This document shows, in pieces, positions 6,034 through 13,253 of a DNA stretch of 14,321 nt (its first letter is position 1; every line of letters begins with the position of its first letter). Source of the stretch: JAJVID01 sp036565725 (lineage in GTDB: Bacteria > Acidobacteriota > Blastocatellia > RBC074); assembly GCA_036565725.1 (NCBI GenBank), contig DATCXQ010000152.1:1-14321 (forward strand), read 5' to 3'. The notes beneath the pieces are model-generated. The model was not told where the DNA came from. It saw nothing but the letters and a program-made list of their open reading frames with translations, and searched no databases. The position numbers were made by a program, and so were the translations under genes.

Positions 6034-7788
6034 TCAAGCAAGCGAGAGTTGCAAGCGCGTCACAGACGCCGCAGGGAAGCGATATGCCACCGCTCCGCTC
6101 TGCGCCTGCACGGTGGAATTCGACGGAGTCAAAGCCCGCGGGTCTTCAAAGTTGTTGTGCGCATGAATGTCTTTGGCGGTCAGCGTCGTCGCCTGGCCCG
6201 ATTGAACCCTGGCTCCGCGAACGGCGATCTCCGTCTCGCGGGCTTCGGTCGCGTGCGGGTTGACTACTGTCAGCGTCAGCGTCTTTTCGTTCAACGACGC
6301 CGAGCCTTGCAATCCCCATAGAGTGGGCGTGGCCTGAGCTTCGGCCTGCATCCGCGCCCGCTGCTGCGGCGACATCTGCGCCATCGCCTGCGGCGGCGGA
6401 TTCGGAGCGGCTCGTTTGAAGCTCAGAGTCGGCGCGGAGAAGAGCGTCCGCACCGCCTGTCCGCCCTGATGCGCGGCGTACATCTCGAAGACGTGGAAGT
6501 TCGGCGTGGCGACGAATTTGTCCTCATAGGCGATGAAAAGCGAGTGGATGGTATTGATGAGTTGCGCCACGTTGGCCATCACCACCTTGTCGGCGTGCCG
6601 GTTGAACGTGTCCAACGTGAGTCCGGCGATCAGCGCGTCGCGCAGCGTCCCGGGATAGCCGAACAGGTAGCCCGCCGGCAGGCTCGGATGTTGATTGTGC
6701 CATGCGCCCCATTCGTCGACGATGAGCTTGACGCGATGCTGAGGGTCGCTCTCGCCCATCACCGCCCAGTGCTGCTCGATCAGCGATTCCATGCGGTCGG
6801 AACGCGCGATCAGCTCGTACCATTCGTCGGTCGTGTATTCGAGCGCATTGCCGGCGCCGGTGGTGTTGGCGTAGTAGTGCAGCGCCCAACCGTAGACCGA
6901 GTTCAACTGGTTCGCGCCCTTGGCGACCATGCTGTTGAAGAAGCCGCGCGTCCAGTTGATGTCGCCGCCGTTCGGCCCGGCGGCGATGTATTTGAGATTA
7001 ACGCCGTAGCGCGGCGCCCAGGCGATGAAGCGGCGGAATTCAGTCGAGTACTCTTCCGCCGTGAAGCGGCCCCCGCAGCCCCAAGATTCGTTGCCGATAC
7101 CCCAGAACTCGACGTTGAACGGCTCGCGGTCGCCGGCGGCGGCGCGCGCGCCCGAGAGAGTGGTTTCGCCCGCCGGGGCGTTGCAATATTCGATCCATTC
7201 GTAGAAGTCTTTGGCTGGCAGGCTGCGCAGATTTGCGGCGATGTAAGGCTTCATGCCGGTCAGCTTGCAGAAGCGCACGAACTCGTTCGTGCCGAACCAG
7301 TTCGGCTCATACTTCTGCGGGCCGGTGTTGAGGTTCGCATACGCCTGGCTGGCTCGATTGCCCCGATTGTCCACCCAGAAATTGGTCCGGCGCGGGCGAT
7401 CTTTGCGAGGCCCGACGCCGTCATGCCAGTTGTAGCTGTCGGCGAAACAGCCGCCCGGCCAACGCACGACGCTCGCCTTGATCCGCCGCATGTGATCGAT
7501 CAACTCTTTCCGAATGCCGCCGACGTTCGGGACCTTGGAATCTTCGCCCACCCAGATGCCGTCGTAGACCACGCCGCCCAGGTGCTCGACGAAGTGTCCG
7601 TAAATGTCCGGCGAGATCTGTCCGATCTTCTCGTTGAGCAGGATTTCTATTCTGGCGTCCGCCGCTTGCGGCGCGCTGAACGCGTAATGCGGAACGAGGT
7701 TTAACGCTGGCGACTTGGCGCCCATCATCAGGGCGGCGCCGCCGGCCGCCGCGGCCCCTAGAAACTCACGTCGCCGGAAGGCTTTCAT
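6034..7788 (-). CDS. GH51 alpha-L-arabinofuranosidase, 'GNESWGCGG' type paralogue, Tat-exported
   Basis: A 584-residue paralogue of the enzyme at 2078-3733 with the same predicted arabinofuranosidase activity. MKAFRRREFLGAAAAGG is a Tat-type leader (RRREFLG); mature sequence probably begins after the FSAPQAA region near residue 43. Key blocks: IYGHFVEHLGGVVYDGIWVG (62-81), RWPGGCFADSYNW (109-121), acid/base Glu234 in WGIGNESWGCGG, nucleophile Glu359 in VKLIVDEWGAW. Unlike its paralogue it carries an extra Pro/Gln/Ala/Met-rich stretch at about residues 458-488 in the C-terminal beta-sandwich. AAGGAG (7794-7799) lies 5 nt before the ATG and supports this start. It follows the TPR gene with a 92-nt gap containing a hairpin, and is probably the first GH51 gene in the run. 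Confidence 0.94.
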   Translation of the reverse strand: MKAFRRREFLGAAAAGGAALMMGAKSPALNLVPHYAFSAPQAADARIEILLNEKIGQISPDIYGHFVEHLGGVVYDGIWVGEDSKVPNVGGIRKELIDHMRRIKASVVRWPGGCFADSYNWHDGVGPRKDRPRRTNFWVDNRGNRASQAYANLNTGPQKYEPNWFGTNEFVRFCKLTGMKPYIAANLRSLPAKDFYEWIEYCNAPAGETTLSGARAAAGDREPFNVEFWGIGNESWGCGGRFTAEEYSTEFRRFIAWAPRYGVNLKYIAAGPNGGDINWTRGFFNSMVAKGANQLNSVYGWALHYYANTTGAGNALEYTTDEWYELIARSDRMESLIEQHWAVMGESDPQHRVKLIVDEWGAWHNQHPSLPAGYLFGYPGTLRDALIAGLTLDTFNRHADKVVMANVAQLINTIHSLFIAYEDKFVATPNFHVFEMYAAHQGGQAVRTLFSAPTLSFKRAAPNPPPQAMAQMSPQQRARMQAEAQATPTLWGLQGSASLNEKTLTLTVVNPHATEARETEIAVRGARVQSGQATTLTAKDIHAHNNFEDPRALTPSNSTVQAQSGAVAYRFPAASVTRLQLSLA

Positions 7789-7812
7789 TGATTCTCCTTT
7801 TGTTTGAAGCGC

Positions 7813-7860
7813 CGCCTTTAGCCGGAATGTTTCAGTTGCGAAAGCTTCCGCCTAAAGGCG
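7813..7860. repeat. Inverted repeat between TPR and GH51 genes
   Basis: CGCCTTTAGCCGGAAT (7813-7828) and CTTCCGCCTAAAGGCG (7845-7860) pair at 14 of 16 positions around a 16-nt loop. The second arm contains its own perfect palindrome CGCCT-AA-AGGCG. It looks like a short intergenic palindromic repeat, possibly dispersed in the genome. No T-run follows on the minus strand, so read-through from the TPR gene into the GH51 gene is plausible. Confidence 0.6.
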
Positions 7861-7880
7861 AGACTACGAACCGCAAACTA

Positions 7881-9002
7881 TCAGCGCTCGGGCTTGCGTT
7901 CTTTTTCGCGCTCATTCGCCTGCGCTTTGAGGCGTTCGACTTCCTTGAACTCGCGGGCGGCTTCCTGCCTTCGCCCTAGCTTCTGGTAGCCCCGCGCCAA
8001 CAGATAACGAGCCTCCGAATTGTCGGGTTGCTCGCGAGCGACCCGCTCCAGCGCGCGAACCGCTTCGGCCGTCCGGCCCTGTTTGAAAAACACGCTCCCG
8101 GCGAGCGTCAGCGCCTCGACGGATTGCGGTTGCTGCGCGAGCGCCGCTTCGACGCGGCGGCCGGCGGAGTCGAGGTCGTTCTGCTTCTCCGACAGCGAAG
8201 CGAGGTAATAGAGGGTCAGGAAATCATCCGGATCGCGGTTAAGCTCGCGTTCTAGCCGTTCGCGCGCTTCCGGCAATCGTCCGAGTTTGAAATAGGCCAG
8301 TCCGAGCAGGAAGTGGATTCGAGGCAAATCCGCCGAGACCTTCACCGCCGCTTCCAACTCGGTCGCCGCCTTCTCGAACGCGAATCCTTCGAGATGCGCC
8401 TGCCCCTGCAGCAGACGCGACAACGCCGCGCCGTCTTCACGAGCGGCGAGACGCTTCGCCACATCGGCGACATCGCCTCGCCGCAATCGCAAATAGGCAA
8501 GGCCGAGACTGTAAAGCGCCGTCGTTTCTGTTTGCGACGATGACAAGGCCGGCTCCAGGTAGGTGATCGCCTCGGCGTCGCGTCCCAACTCGACCAGCGA
8601 GACTCCCACCAACTGGCGGGCCTGCGCGTGGTCGGGCGCGACAACCAGAAAACGCCCCAACACTTCTACCGCTTTCGCAAACTGCCCGGCGCGGTAATGC
8701 GCGATGCCCAGATTGAGTAGAACCGGGGTCAATTCCGGCTTGAGTCGCATCGCCGCTTCATACGACGCAATAGCCCCTTCGTAATCGCCCAGCCGAGCCA
8801 GCACGGCGCCAAGGTTGGCCTGGGCCTCGGCGTAATTGGGCGCGCGGGTGAGAATCGCGCGGTATTCAGCCGCGGCCTCTTTCAACGCGCCTTGCCGCTG
8901 CAACTCCATCGCGCGATTGAAGCGGTCCGCGACATCATTAACCTGGGGCGCCTGCCAGGGCAGGGGAGAGAGCAGGCACAGAATTGTGATCAGAAACGCC
9001 AT
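7881..9002 (-). CDS. Exported tetratricopeptide-repeat (TPR) protein
   Basis: A 373-residue protein made almost wholly of TPR units, helical hairpins that usually mediate protein-protein contacts. A short hydrophobic start (MAFLITILCLLSPLPWQ) suggests export, by signal peptide or N-terminal anchor. About eight or nine repeats follow from residue 24 to about 362, with typical pieces such as AEAQANLGAVLARLGDYEGA, LLNLGIAHYRAGQFAKA, IHFLLGLAYFKLGRLPEA and ARYLLARGYQKLGRRQEA. The C-terminus (363-373) is highly charged (NEREKERKPER). No catalytic domain is visible. The ATG has no clear Shine-Dalgarno and lies only 23 nt after the T-run of the receptor's terminator, so it needs a promoter in a very small space or depends on read-through. 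Its partner is unknown; the receptor or the secreted hydrolases are guesses from position only. Confidence 0.88.
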   Translation of the reverse strand: MAFLITILCLLSPLPWQAPQVNDVADRFNRAMELQRQGALKEAAAEYRAILTRAPNYAEAQANLGAVLARLGDYEGAIASYEAAMRLKPELTPVLLNLGIAHYRAGQFAKAVEVLGRFLVVAPDHAQARQLVGVSLVELGRDAEAITYLEPALSSSQTETTALYSLGLAYLRLRRGDVADVAKRLAAREDGAALSRLLQGQAHLEGFAFEKAATELEAAVKVSADLPRIHFLLGLAYFKLGRLPEARERLERELNRDPDDFLTLYYLASLSEKQNDLDSAGRRVEAALAQQPQSVEALTLAGSVFFKQGRTAEAVRALERVAREQPDNSEARYLLARGYQKLGRRQEAAREFKEVERLKAQANEREKERKPER

Positions 9003-9009
9003 TGTGAAG

Positions 9010-9022
9010 AATGCGGCGCATT
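9010..9022. promoter_or_regulatory. Short palindrome in front of the TPR gene
   Basis: AATGCG-G-CGCATT is a perfect 13-bp palindrome with one central base, placed 7 nt upstream of the TPR start codon and just after the receptor terminator. It could be an operator or chance; there is no second copy that I noticed near other genes. Confidence 0.2.
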
Positions 9023-9025
9023 ACT

Positions 9026-9065
9026 AAAAATCGTGCGGCGAGCTACCAACAACAGCCCGCCGCAC
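9026..9065 (-). terminator. Intrinsic terminator of the TonB-dependent receptor gene
   Basis: Read on the minus strand: GTGCGGCGGGC, an 11-nt loop, GCTCGCCGCAC, then GA and five T. The stem has 10 of 11 bases paired and is GC-rich, and the T-run follows directly (9026-9030). It starts 32 nt after the receptor's stop codon. This is the best rho-independent terminator in the window and separates the receptor from the TPR/GH51 block. Confidence 0.85.
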
Positions 9066-9097
9066 TTTAGCAATGACTGGAGATTAGACTCAGCCTC

Positions 9098-12000
9098 TCA
9101 GAAGTAAATCTTTACTCCAAGTTGAATGGTGCGCGGGTCGCGCGCGCCGTTATATTCGCCGAAGCGTTGACCCAATGGCACGGTCGAGCCTTCGACCGGC
9201 CCGTTCCGCAGATTGTTGGTGATCACCAGTGTGCTGTAGGGGTTGGTCGGCGTGGCGCTATTGGCCGGCGTGCCGAAAATGCTGTCGTTGGATGTTCCGT
9301 TCGGCAATGAAAGGGCAGTGCCTGTGTTGATGCCGGAGAACTGCGTGTGGTTGAAGACATTGAAGGCTTCCAGACGCAGCTGAATCAGTCTGCCCTTGTC
9401 GGGATCACCGATGTAGAAGTTCTTGAAGAGCGACAGGTCGGTGTTGTTGATCCCCGGATTCCTCATGTACGTGCGTTCGCCCAGGCCCAGACTGCCAAGC
9501 TCAGGGATAATGAACGAACCCGGATTGATCAACAATCCGTTCGGGCCGTTCTTCGGATCGCCTTTCAACCGGAAGCGCGACGGTTCAGTCCAGGAGCCGG
9601 TGATGCGCTGGTTGGCGTTGACGCCCCCACCGACTCCAACGCCGAGCTCGAACGGATTGCCGCTGATCAGCGAAGTGATGCCTGAAATCTGCCACCCGTC
9701 GAGCAGGCCGCGAGTGAAGCGGTTGTCGCCCAATTTCCTGCCCAGCTTCGGCACGTCATAGATGTAAGTCGCGGTGAAGGCGTGCGTGCGGTCGAAATCC
9801 AACAGCCGGTAATCATAGAGCCGGGTGTTGTAAGGGTTGACAAAACTGCCGTCGCCGGCGGCCACGCCCATCGCCTTCGACCATGTGTAAGCGATGCTGT
9901 AACTGAACCCGCGCGAGAAGCGGCGATTGACCGCCACTTGCAGCGAGTTGAAGTTTGAAGTCGCGACGTTCTCCTCGAACCGAATGCCTCCCAGTCCGGG
10001 GAATGGCCGGACGAGGTTGGCCGGCAACGCCTTCGTGCCGTCGAACTTCAGCCCCGCGTCTTTGTGGGCCTGTGAAATGCCCGGATCGGAATCCGGCACT
10101 ACGCCACCCGCGAACTGTGTCGGGTCTTGCGCGGCTTTGGTGAAGAGAAAGCCGAAGGGGATCGCATTCAGCTCGCGCGCCAGGAAGAGGTGGCGCGAGA
10201 GTGTGCCGACATACGAAATGTCAATGACCGTGTTGTAGCCGATGTCGTGTTGCACGCCCAGGCTCATACTGTAGATCGTCGGCAAAAAGCCTTCGCGGGC
10301 GTAGCCGACCACATTCGACGGCGCCTCCAGACCGGACTGGCCACGCGTCAGGTCCTGGAGACGACCGAAGATGAGTTGCGGTTGCGATACCGTCGGCGGG
10401 TTGGCGATTTGATCGAACGCGATGTTGCCCTGCACACGATCATAAGAAATGCCCGCCCCGCCGCGAACTATGGTCTTACTATCGCCGAAAATATCGTAAG
10501 CGAAGCCGAAGCGCGGCCCCCACTGCGCGCCGCGATCGTTGTAGCCGCCCCGCGGATAGTTATCGCTGGCCAGGCCAATCCCGTTGGCTTTGTTTCCGGT
10601 CCCTGGCACGAACGCGGCGATGAAGTTGGATGGCTGGGTGTTTTGGCTCGTCGGCGTGAAACCGGGGACGAGCAAGGCCGGATCCACCGCCCGCCGGTTG
10701 GCGCCTGAGGCGCAGGTCGAGGCGCCGTTGATGCATATCGGAACGTAGAGACGGGACGCTTGAGCCCGGTCATATTCCGAGGGGTTAAACGCTCCAGTCT
10801 GCAACAGCCGGTCGTATTGCGGCTCGTACCACGAGATGCGCAACCCGTAATCGAGTGTCAGCCGGCGCGTCGCCTTCCAGTTGTCCTGAATGTAGCCTTC
10901 GACATTCCAGTAGCGGTAAAGCCCTTTAGGGAAAGCGTCGGCCTGTGTGTAGTTGTTGTAGATGCCCAGCAGCGCGTTGGAATATGGGTGCTGCGAATTG
11001 AGCGGGTTATTGCCGTTATTGTCGAAGTTGATGTCGCCGTCGGTGCGCGCAAAGGCGGTCTGATCCTTGCGGCTGCGCTGCGCGTAAATGCCCGCCTTGA
11101 TCGAGTGCGAGCCGACGATCTTCGAGACGTTGTCAATGAAGTTGAAGGTATGGTTCTGATTGATGAACGGCAGCCCGTTGTAATTGGTGAACGGGAAGGC
11201 ATTGTTGACGATGCCGCCGAAGCGGAAGTTCGGCACGAAACCCGCGCCGATATTCGGGAACAACTTCGGGACATTGATGTTGTTTGTGCTCGCCAGCGCC
11301 TTGTCACCCTCCGGCTTCAACTCGATGAAGTTGCTGCTAGGCCCGAAGATGAATTCGTTGGTCAGCGTCGGGCTGAAAGTGTGCGTCAAAGACAACACGC
11401 CGTTGCGGCCCGGGCGCGGGAAAGAGATTGGCGCGAACGGGAAATTCAGATCGCTCGCGAAACTGCCATAGGCTAGAAGTCGTTTCTCAGCGTTGTTCGT
11501 GTATCGGGCCGACAGCCGCGTCCGATCCGTGATGTTGTAATCTATGCGAAGAATGTCTTCGCGGCGCGGGTACAGCGTAGAGACGGATGAGGTGAAGTTG
11601 AACTGCGGATTACCCGTCACGTTCGGCATCGGATAGAGATTTAGAATCGCCTGCCCGCTGGAAAACCACAATTCGCGTGGGACGATGTTGTTTGGGAAGC
11701 ATGCGCCCTGATACGCCACGTCGCCTCGTATGTTGGTAGTAGGCGTGGCCTGGCAGCGATTGGTGTCGGTAAGCGCCTGACGCGGATCGCGGATGAATAC
11801 CCGGCCGCCATTGCCGTCGGTTGTCATCGAGAAATCGCCGTTGCGCTCAGCGGCAGTCGGTACGCGGATGTTACGCACTCCTTCCGGCACAAGCTGCTCG
11901 TACCATTCCTGATTCCAGTAGAAGAAGAGTTTGTTTTTCTCCTTGTTGAAACCGAGGAACGGCAGATAGATCGGGCCGCCAATGTCGTAACCGACGTTGG

Positions 12001-12901
12001 CGTAGCGGTAGAAGGGACGCGCCGATTTTCCGTTGTTGCGAAAGGCGTCGACCTGTTGGGCGTTGCGGAAGTAGTTGTTCGCGTTCAGTCCTTCGTTGCG
12101 ATAGAAGTAGCGCCCGCCGCCGTGAAATTCCCTAGTCCCGGATTTGGAGACGACGGCGATAAAGGCCCCGCCGGCCCTTCCGTATTCGGCCTGGAAATTA
12201 GAGGTCAACACTTTGACCTCGGCGATCGCGTCGGGATTGAGCGAGGCGTGCGTGTCGACGTTATTGCCGGTGTCAATGTTCGATGATCCGTCGACGGTCA
12301 ATTCTTTTTGGTTGGTGCGTGTGCCGTTAACAGAGTAATCGCCAAGCCTGCCGGTGGACGAGGAAGTCTGGCTGCCGGTGACGGTGCCGGTGATAACGCC
12401 TGGCAGTGTCCTCAGGAAGTCTTGATAGTTGCGCCCGTTGAGCGCCAGGTCTTTGATCTGTGTGCCGGTGACAATGCCGGACCGTTCGCCGGTTTCGGAT
12501 TGGATTTCGATCCGCGCAGCCTCTGCGGAAACCGTCACGGTGTCGGTCACCGCGCCTACGTCGAGCGTGAAGTCGCCCGCGTTGACCAGGTCGATGGCGT
12601 TGAGAACGATGTTGGTCTTCTCGAGCTTCTTAAAGCCGTTCTTTTCGACTGCGATGGTGTAATTGCCCGGCGGGAGTTGCGCCGCCGTGAAGCCGCCCGC
12701 GCTGTTGGTTGTCACTTTGCGCGTCAGGTTGGTCGCCGGGTTGGTGACCAGCACATTGGCGTCCGAGACCGGAGCGCCCGCGCCGTCTCTGACTGTCCCG
12801 GTGATCGAGCCGCTGGTGCTTTGCCCCAGACCTGTCGCCGCCGCCAACAACACGAGCGTCAGAGCAGTGATCGACCGCTTAGAGAGAAATCCTGTGATCA
12901 T
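9098..12901 (-). CDS. TonB-dependent outer-membrane receptor, Oar-like, with carboxypeptidase-regulatory-like domain
   Basis: A 1267-residue receptor expected to import a ligand through the outer membrane using TonB energy. A signal peptide covers residues 1-26 (hydrophobic ITALTLVLLAAATGLG). Residues about 31-115 are a carboxypeptidase-regulatory-like beta-sandwich (GSITGTVRDGAGAPVSDANV, then PPGNYTIAVEKNGF). A plug domain follows at about 135-255 with LNGRNYQDFLRTLPGV, YSVNGTRTNQKELTVDG and FQAEYGRAGGAFIAVVSKSG. The rest is the beta-barrel, ending in the aromatic RTIQLGVKIYF expected for outer-membrane insertion. This layout is typical of the large acidobacterial receptor family and differs from SusC in lacking a SusD partner nearby. 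AAGGAGGT lies 4 nt before the ATG. Beside arabinofuranosidase genes it may carry arabino-oligosaccharides, but ligand identity is inference from context. Confidence 0.93.
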   Translation of the reverse strand: MITGFLSKRSITALTLVLLAAATGLGQSTSGSITGTVRDGAGAPVSDANVLVTNPATNLTRKVTTNSAGGFTAAQLPPGNYTIAVEKNGFKKLEKTNIVLNAIDLVNAGDFTLDVGAVTDTVTVSAEAARIEIQSETGERSGIVTGTQIKDLALNGRNYQDFLRTLPGVITGTVTGSQTSSSTGRLGDYSVNGTRTNQKELTVDGSSNIDTGNNVDTHASLNPDAIAEVKVLTSNFQAEYGRAGGAFIAVVSKSGTREFHGGGRYFYRNEGLNANNYFRNAQQVDAFRNNGKSARPFYRYANVGYDIGGPIYLPFLGFNKEKNKLFFYWNQEWYEQLVPEGVRNIRVPTAAERNGDFSMTTDGNGGRVFIRDPRQALTDTNRCQATPTTNIRGDVAYQGACFPNNIVPRELWFSSGQAILNLYPMPNVTGNPQFNFTSSVSTLYPRREDILRIDYNITDRTRLSARYTNNAEKRLLAYGSFASDLNFPFAPISFPRPGRNGVLSLTHTFSPTLTNEFIFGPSSNFIELKPEGDKALASTNNINVPKLFPNIGAGFVPNFRFGGIVNNAFPFTNYNGLPFINQNHTFNFIDNVSKIVGSHSIKAGIYAQRSRKDQTAFARTDGDINFDNNGNNPLNSQHPYSNALLGIYNNYTQADAFPKGLYRYWNVEGYIQDNWKATRRLTLDYGLRISWYEPQYDRLLQTGAFNPSEYDRAQASRLYVPICINGASTCASGANRRAVDPALLVPGFTPTSQNTQPSNFIAAFVPGTGNKANGIGLASDNYPRGGYNDRGAQWGPRFGFAYDIFGDSKTIVRGGAGISYDRVQGNIAFDQIANPPTVSQPQLIFGRLQDLTRGQSGLEAPSNVVGYAREGFLPTIYSMSLGVQHDIGYNTVIDISYVGTLSRHLFLARELNAIPFGFLFTKAAQDPTQFAGGVVPDSDPGISQAHKDAGLKFDGTKALPANLVRPFPGLGGIRFEENVATSNFNSLQVAVNRRFSRGFSYSIAYTWSKAMGVAAGDGSFVNPYNTRLYDYRLLDFDRTHAFTATYIYDVPKLGRKLGDNRFTRGLLDGWQISGITSLISGNPFELGVGVGGGVNANQRITGSWTEPSRFRLKGDPKNGPNGLLINPGSFIIPELGSLGLGERTYMRNPGINNTDLSLFKNFYIGDPDKGRLIQLRLEAFNVFNHTQFSGINTGTALSLPNGTSNDSIFGTPANSATPTNPYSTLVITNNLRNGPVEGSTVPLGQRFGEYNGARDPRTIQLGVKIYF

Positions 12902-12905
12902 CTCT

Positions 12906-12913
12906 ACCTCCTT
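12906..12913 (-). promoter_or_regulatory. Strong Shine-Dalgarno of the receptor gene
   Basis: AAGGAGGT on the minus strand, 4 nt before the ATG at 12901. It is a near-perfect match to the anti-SD of 16S rRNA, stronger than at any other gene here, and fixes the start. Confidence 0.85.
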
Positions 12914-13107
12914 ACTTTGTTTCGGAAAGTTCTGTTATTGATTGCCGCGCTTGCCCAGCGGATGAGCGAGGGCGACTTCTGCAGGTCAATCCCGGCAAAG
13001 CAACCTAATAGAATCGCCCCCAGGTGGAGACGAAGCCCTGACTTATTTCTTAAGAGAGTAGGACAATAAAACTGCTTGTATCTTGCCTAATCCAGCAAGT
13101 GTCTGCG

Positions 13108-13136
13108 TATTTATCACCGAAATGAACAGAGGTCAA
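13108..13136 (-). promoter_or_regulatory. Candidate promoter for the TonB-dependent receptor
   Basis: On the minus strand TTGACC (13131-13136) is followed after 17 nt by TAAATA (13108-13113). The -35 is good and the -10 is poor (3 of 6). It would give a leader of about 200 nt. The AT-rich setting supports it weakly; sigma-factor consensus in this phylum is uncertain. Confidence 0.25.
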
Positions 13137-13140
13137 GCGA

Positions 13141-13154
13141 GGAATGCGGAATGC
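13141..13154. repeat. Inverted counterpart of the heptamer repeat (2 units)
   Basis: GGAATGC twice in tandem, the reverse complement of the CCGCATT array at 13226-13253. It can pair over 14 bp with 13228-13241, enclosing about 73 nt. Confidence 0.7.
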
Positions 13155-13225
13155 AATTTATAGTGGATGAACTGTCTCGTGCGAGAGGCGCCGCTATACA
13201 AGCAGGACTCTCGGAAGGAATAAAT

Positions 13226-13253
13226 CCGCATTCCGCATTCCGCATTCCGCAAT
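13226..13253. repeat. Tandem heptamer repeat at the DeoR stop codon
   Basis: Four head-to-tail 7-bp units: CCGCATT at 13226, 13233 and 13240, and CCGCAAT at 13247. The last base of the array is also the first base of the stop codon of the DeoR gene on the other strand, so the array sits exactly at the 3' end of that gene. Confidence 0.9.

Larger units (their letters stand above)
12902..13252. other. 351-bp intergenic region upstream of the TonB-dependent receptor
   Basis: No convincing gene. It holds the receptor's ribosome binding site next to the start codon, a candidate promoter about 210 nt upstream of the receptor start, and two oppositely oriented groups of a heptamer repeat near the DeoR stop codon. 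GC is lower in the 13050-13130 part than in neighbouring genes, as expected for a control region. Confidence 0.7.

Noticed and set aside
5951..6166. 71-codon plus-strand open frame over the palindromic element
   Set aside because: It runs from the repeat into the 3' end of the GH51 gene on the opposite strand; there is no ribosome binding site or recognisable domain.
13141..13253. Possible CRISPR array from the short repeats
   Set aside because: The units are only 7 bp, directly adjacent, and lack spacers, so this is a simple tandem repeat.
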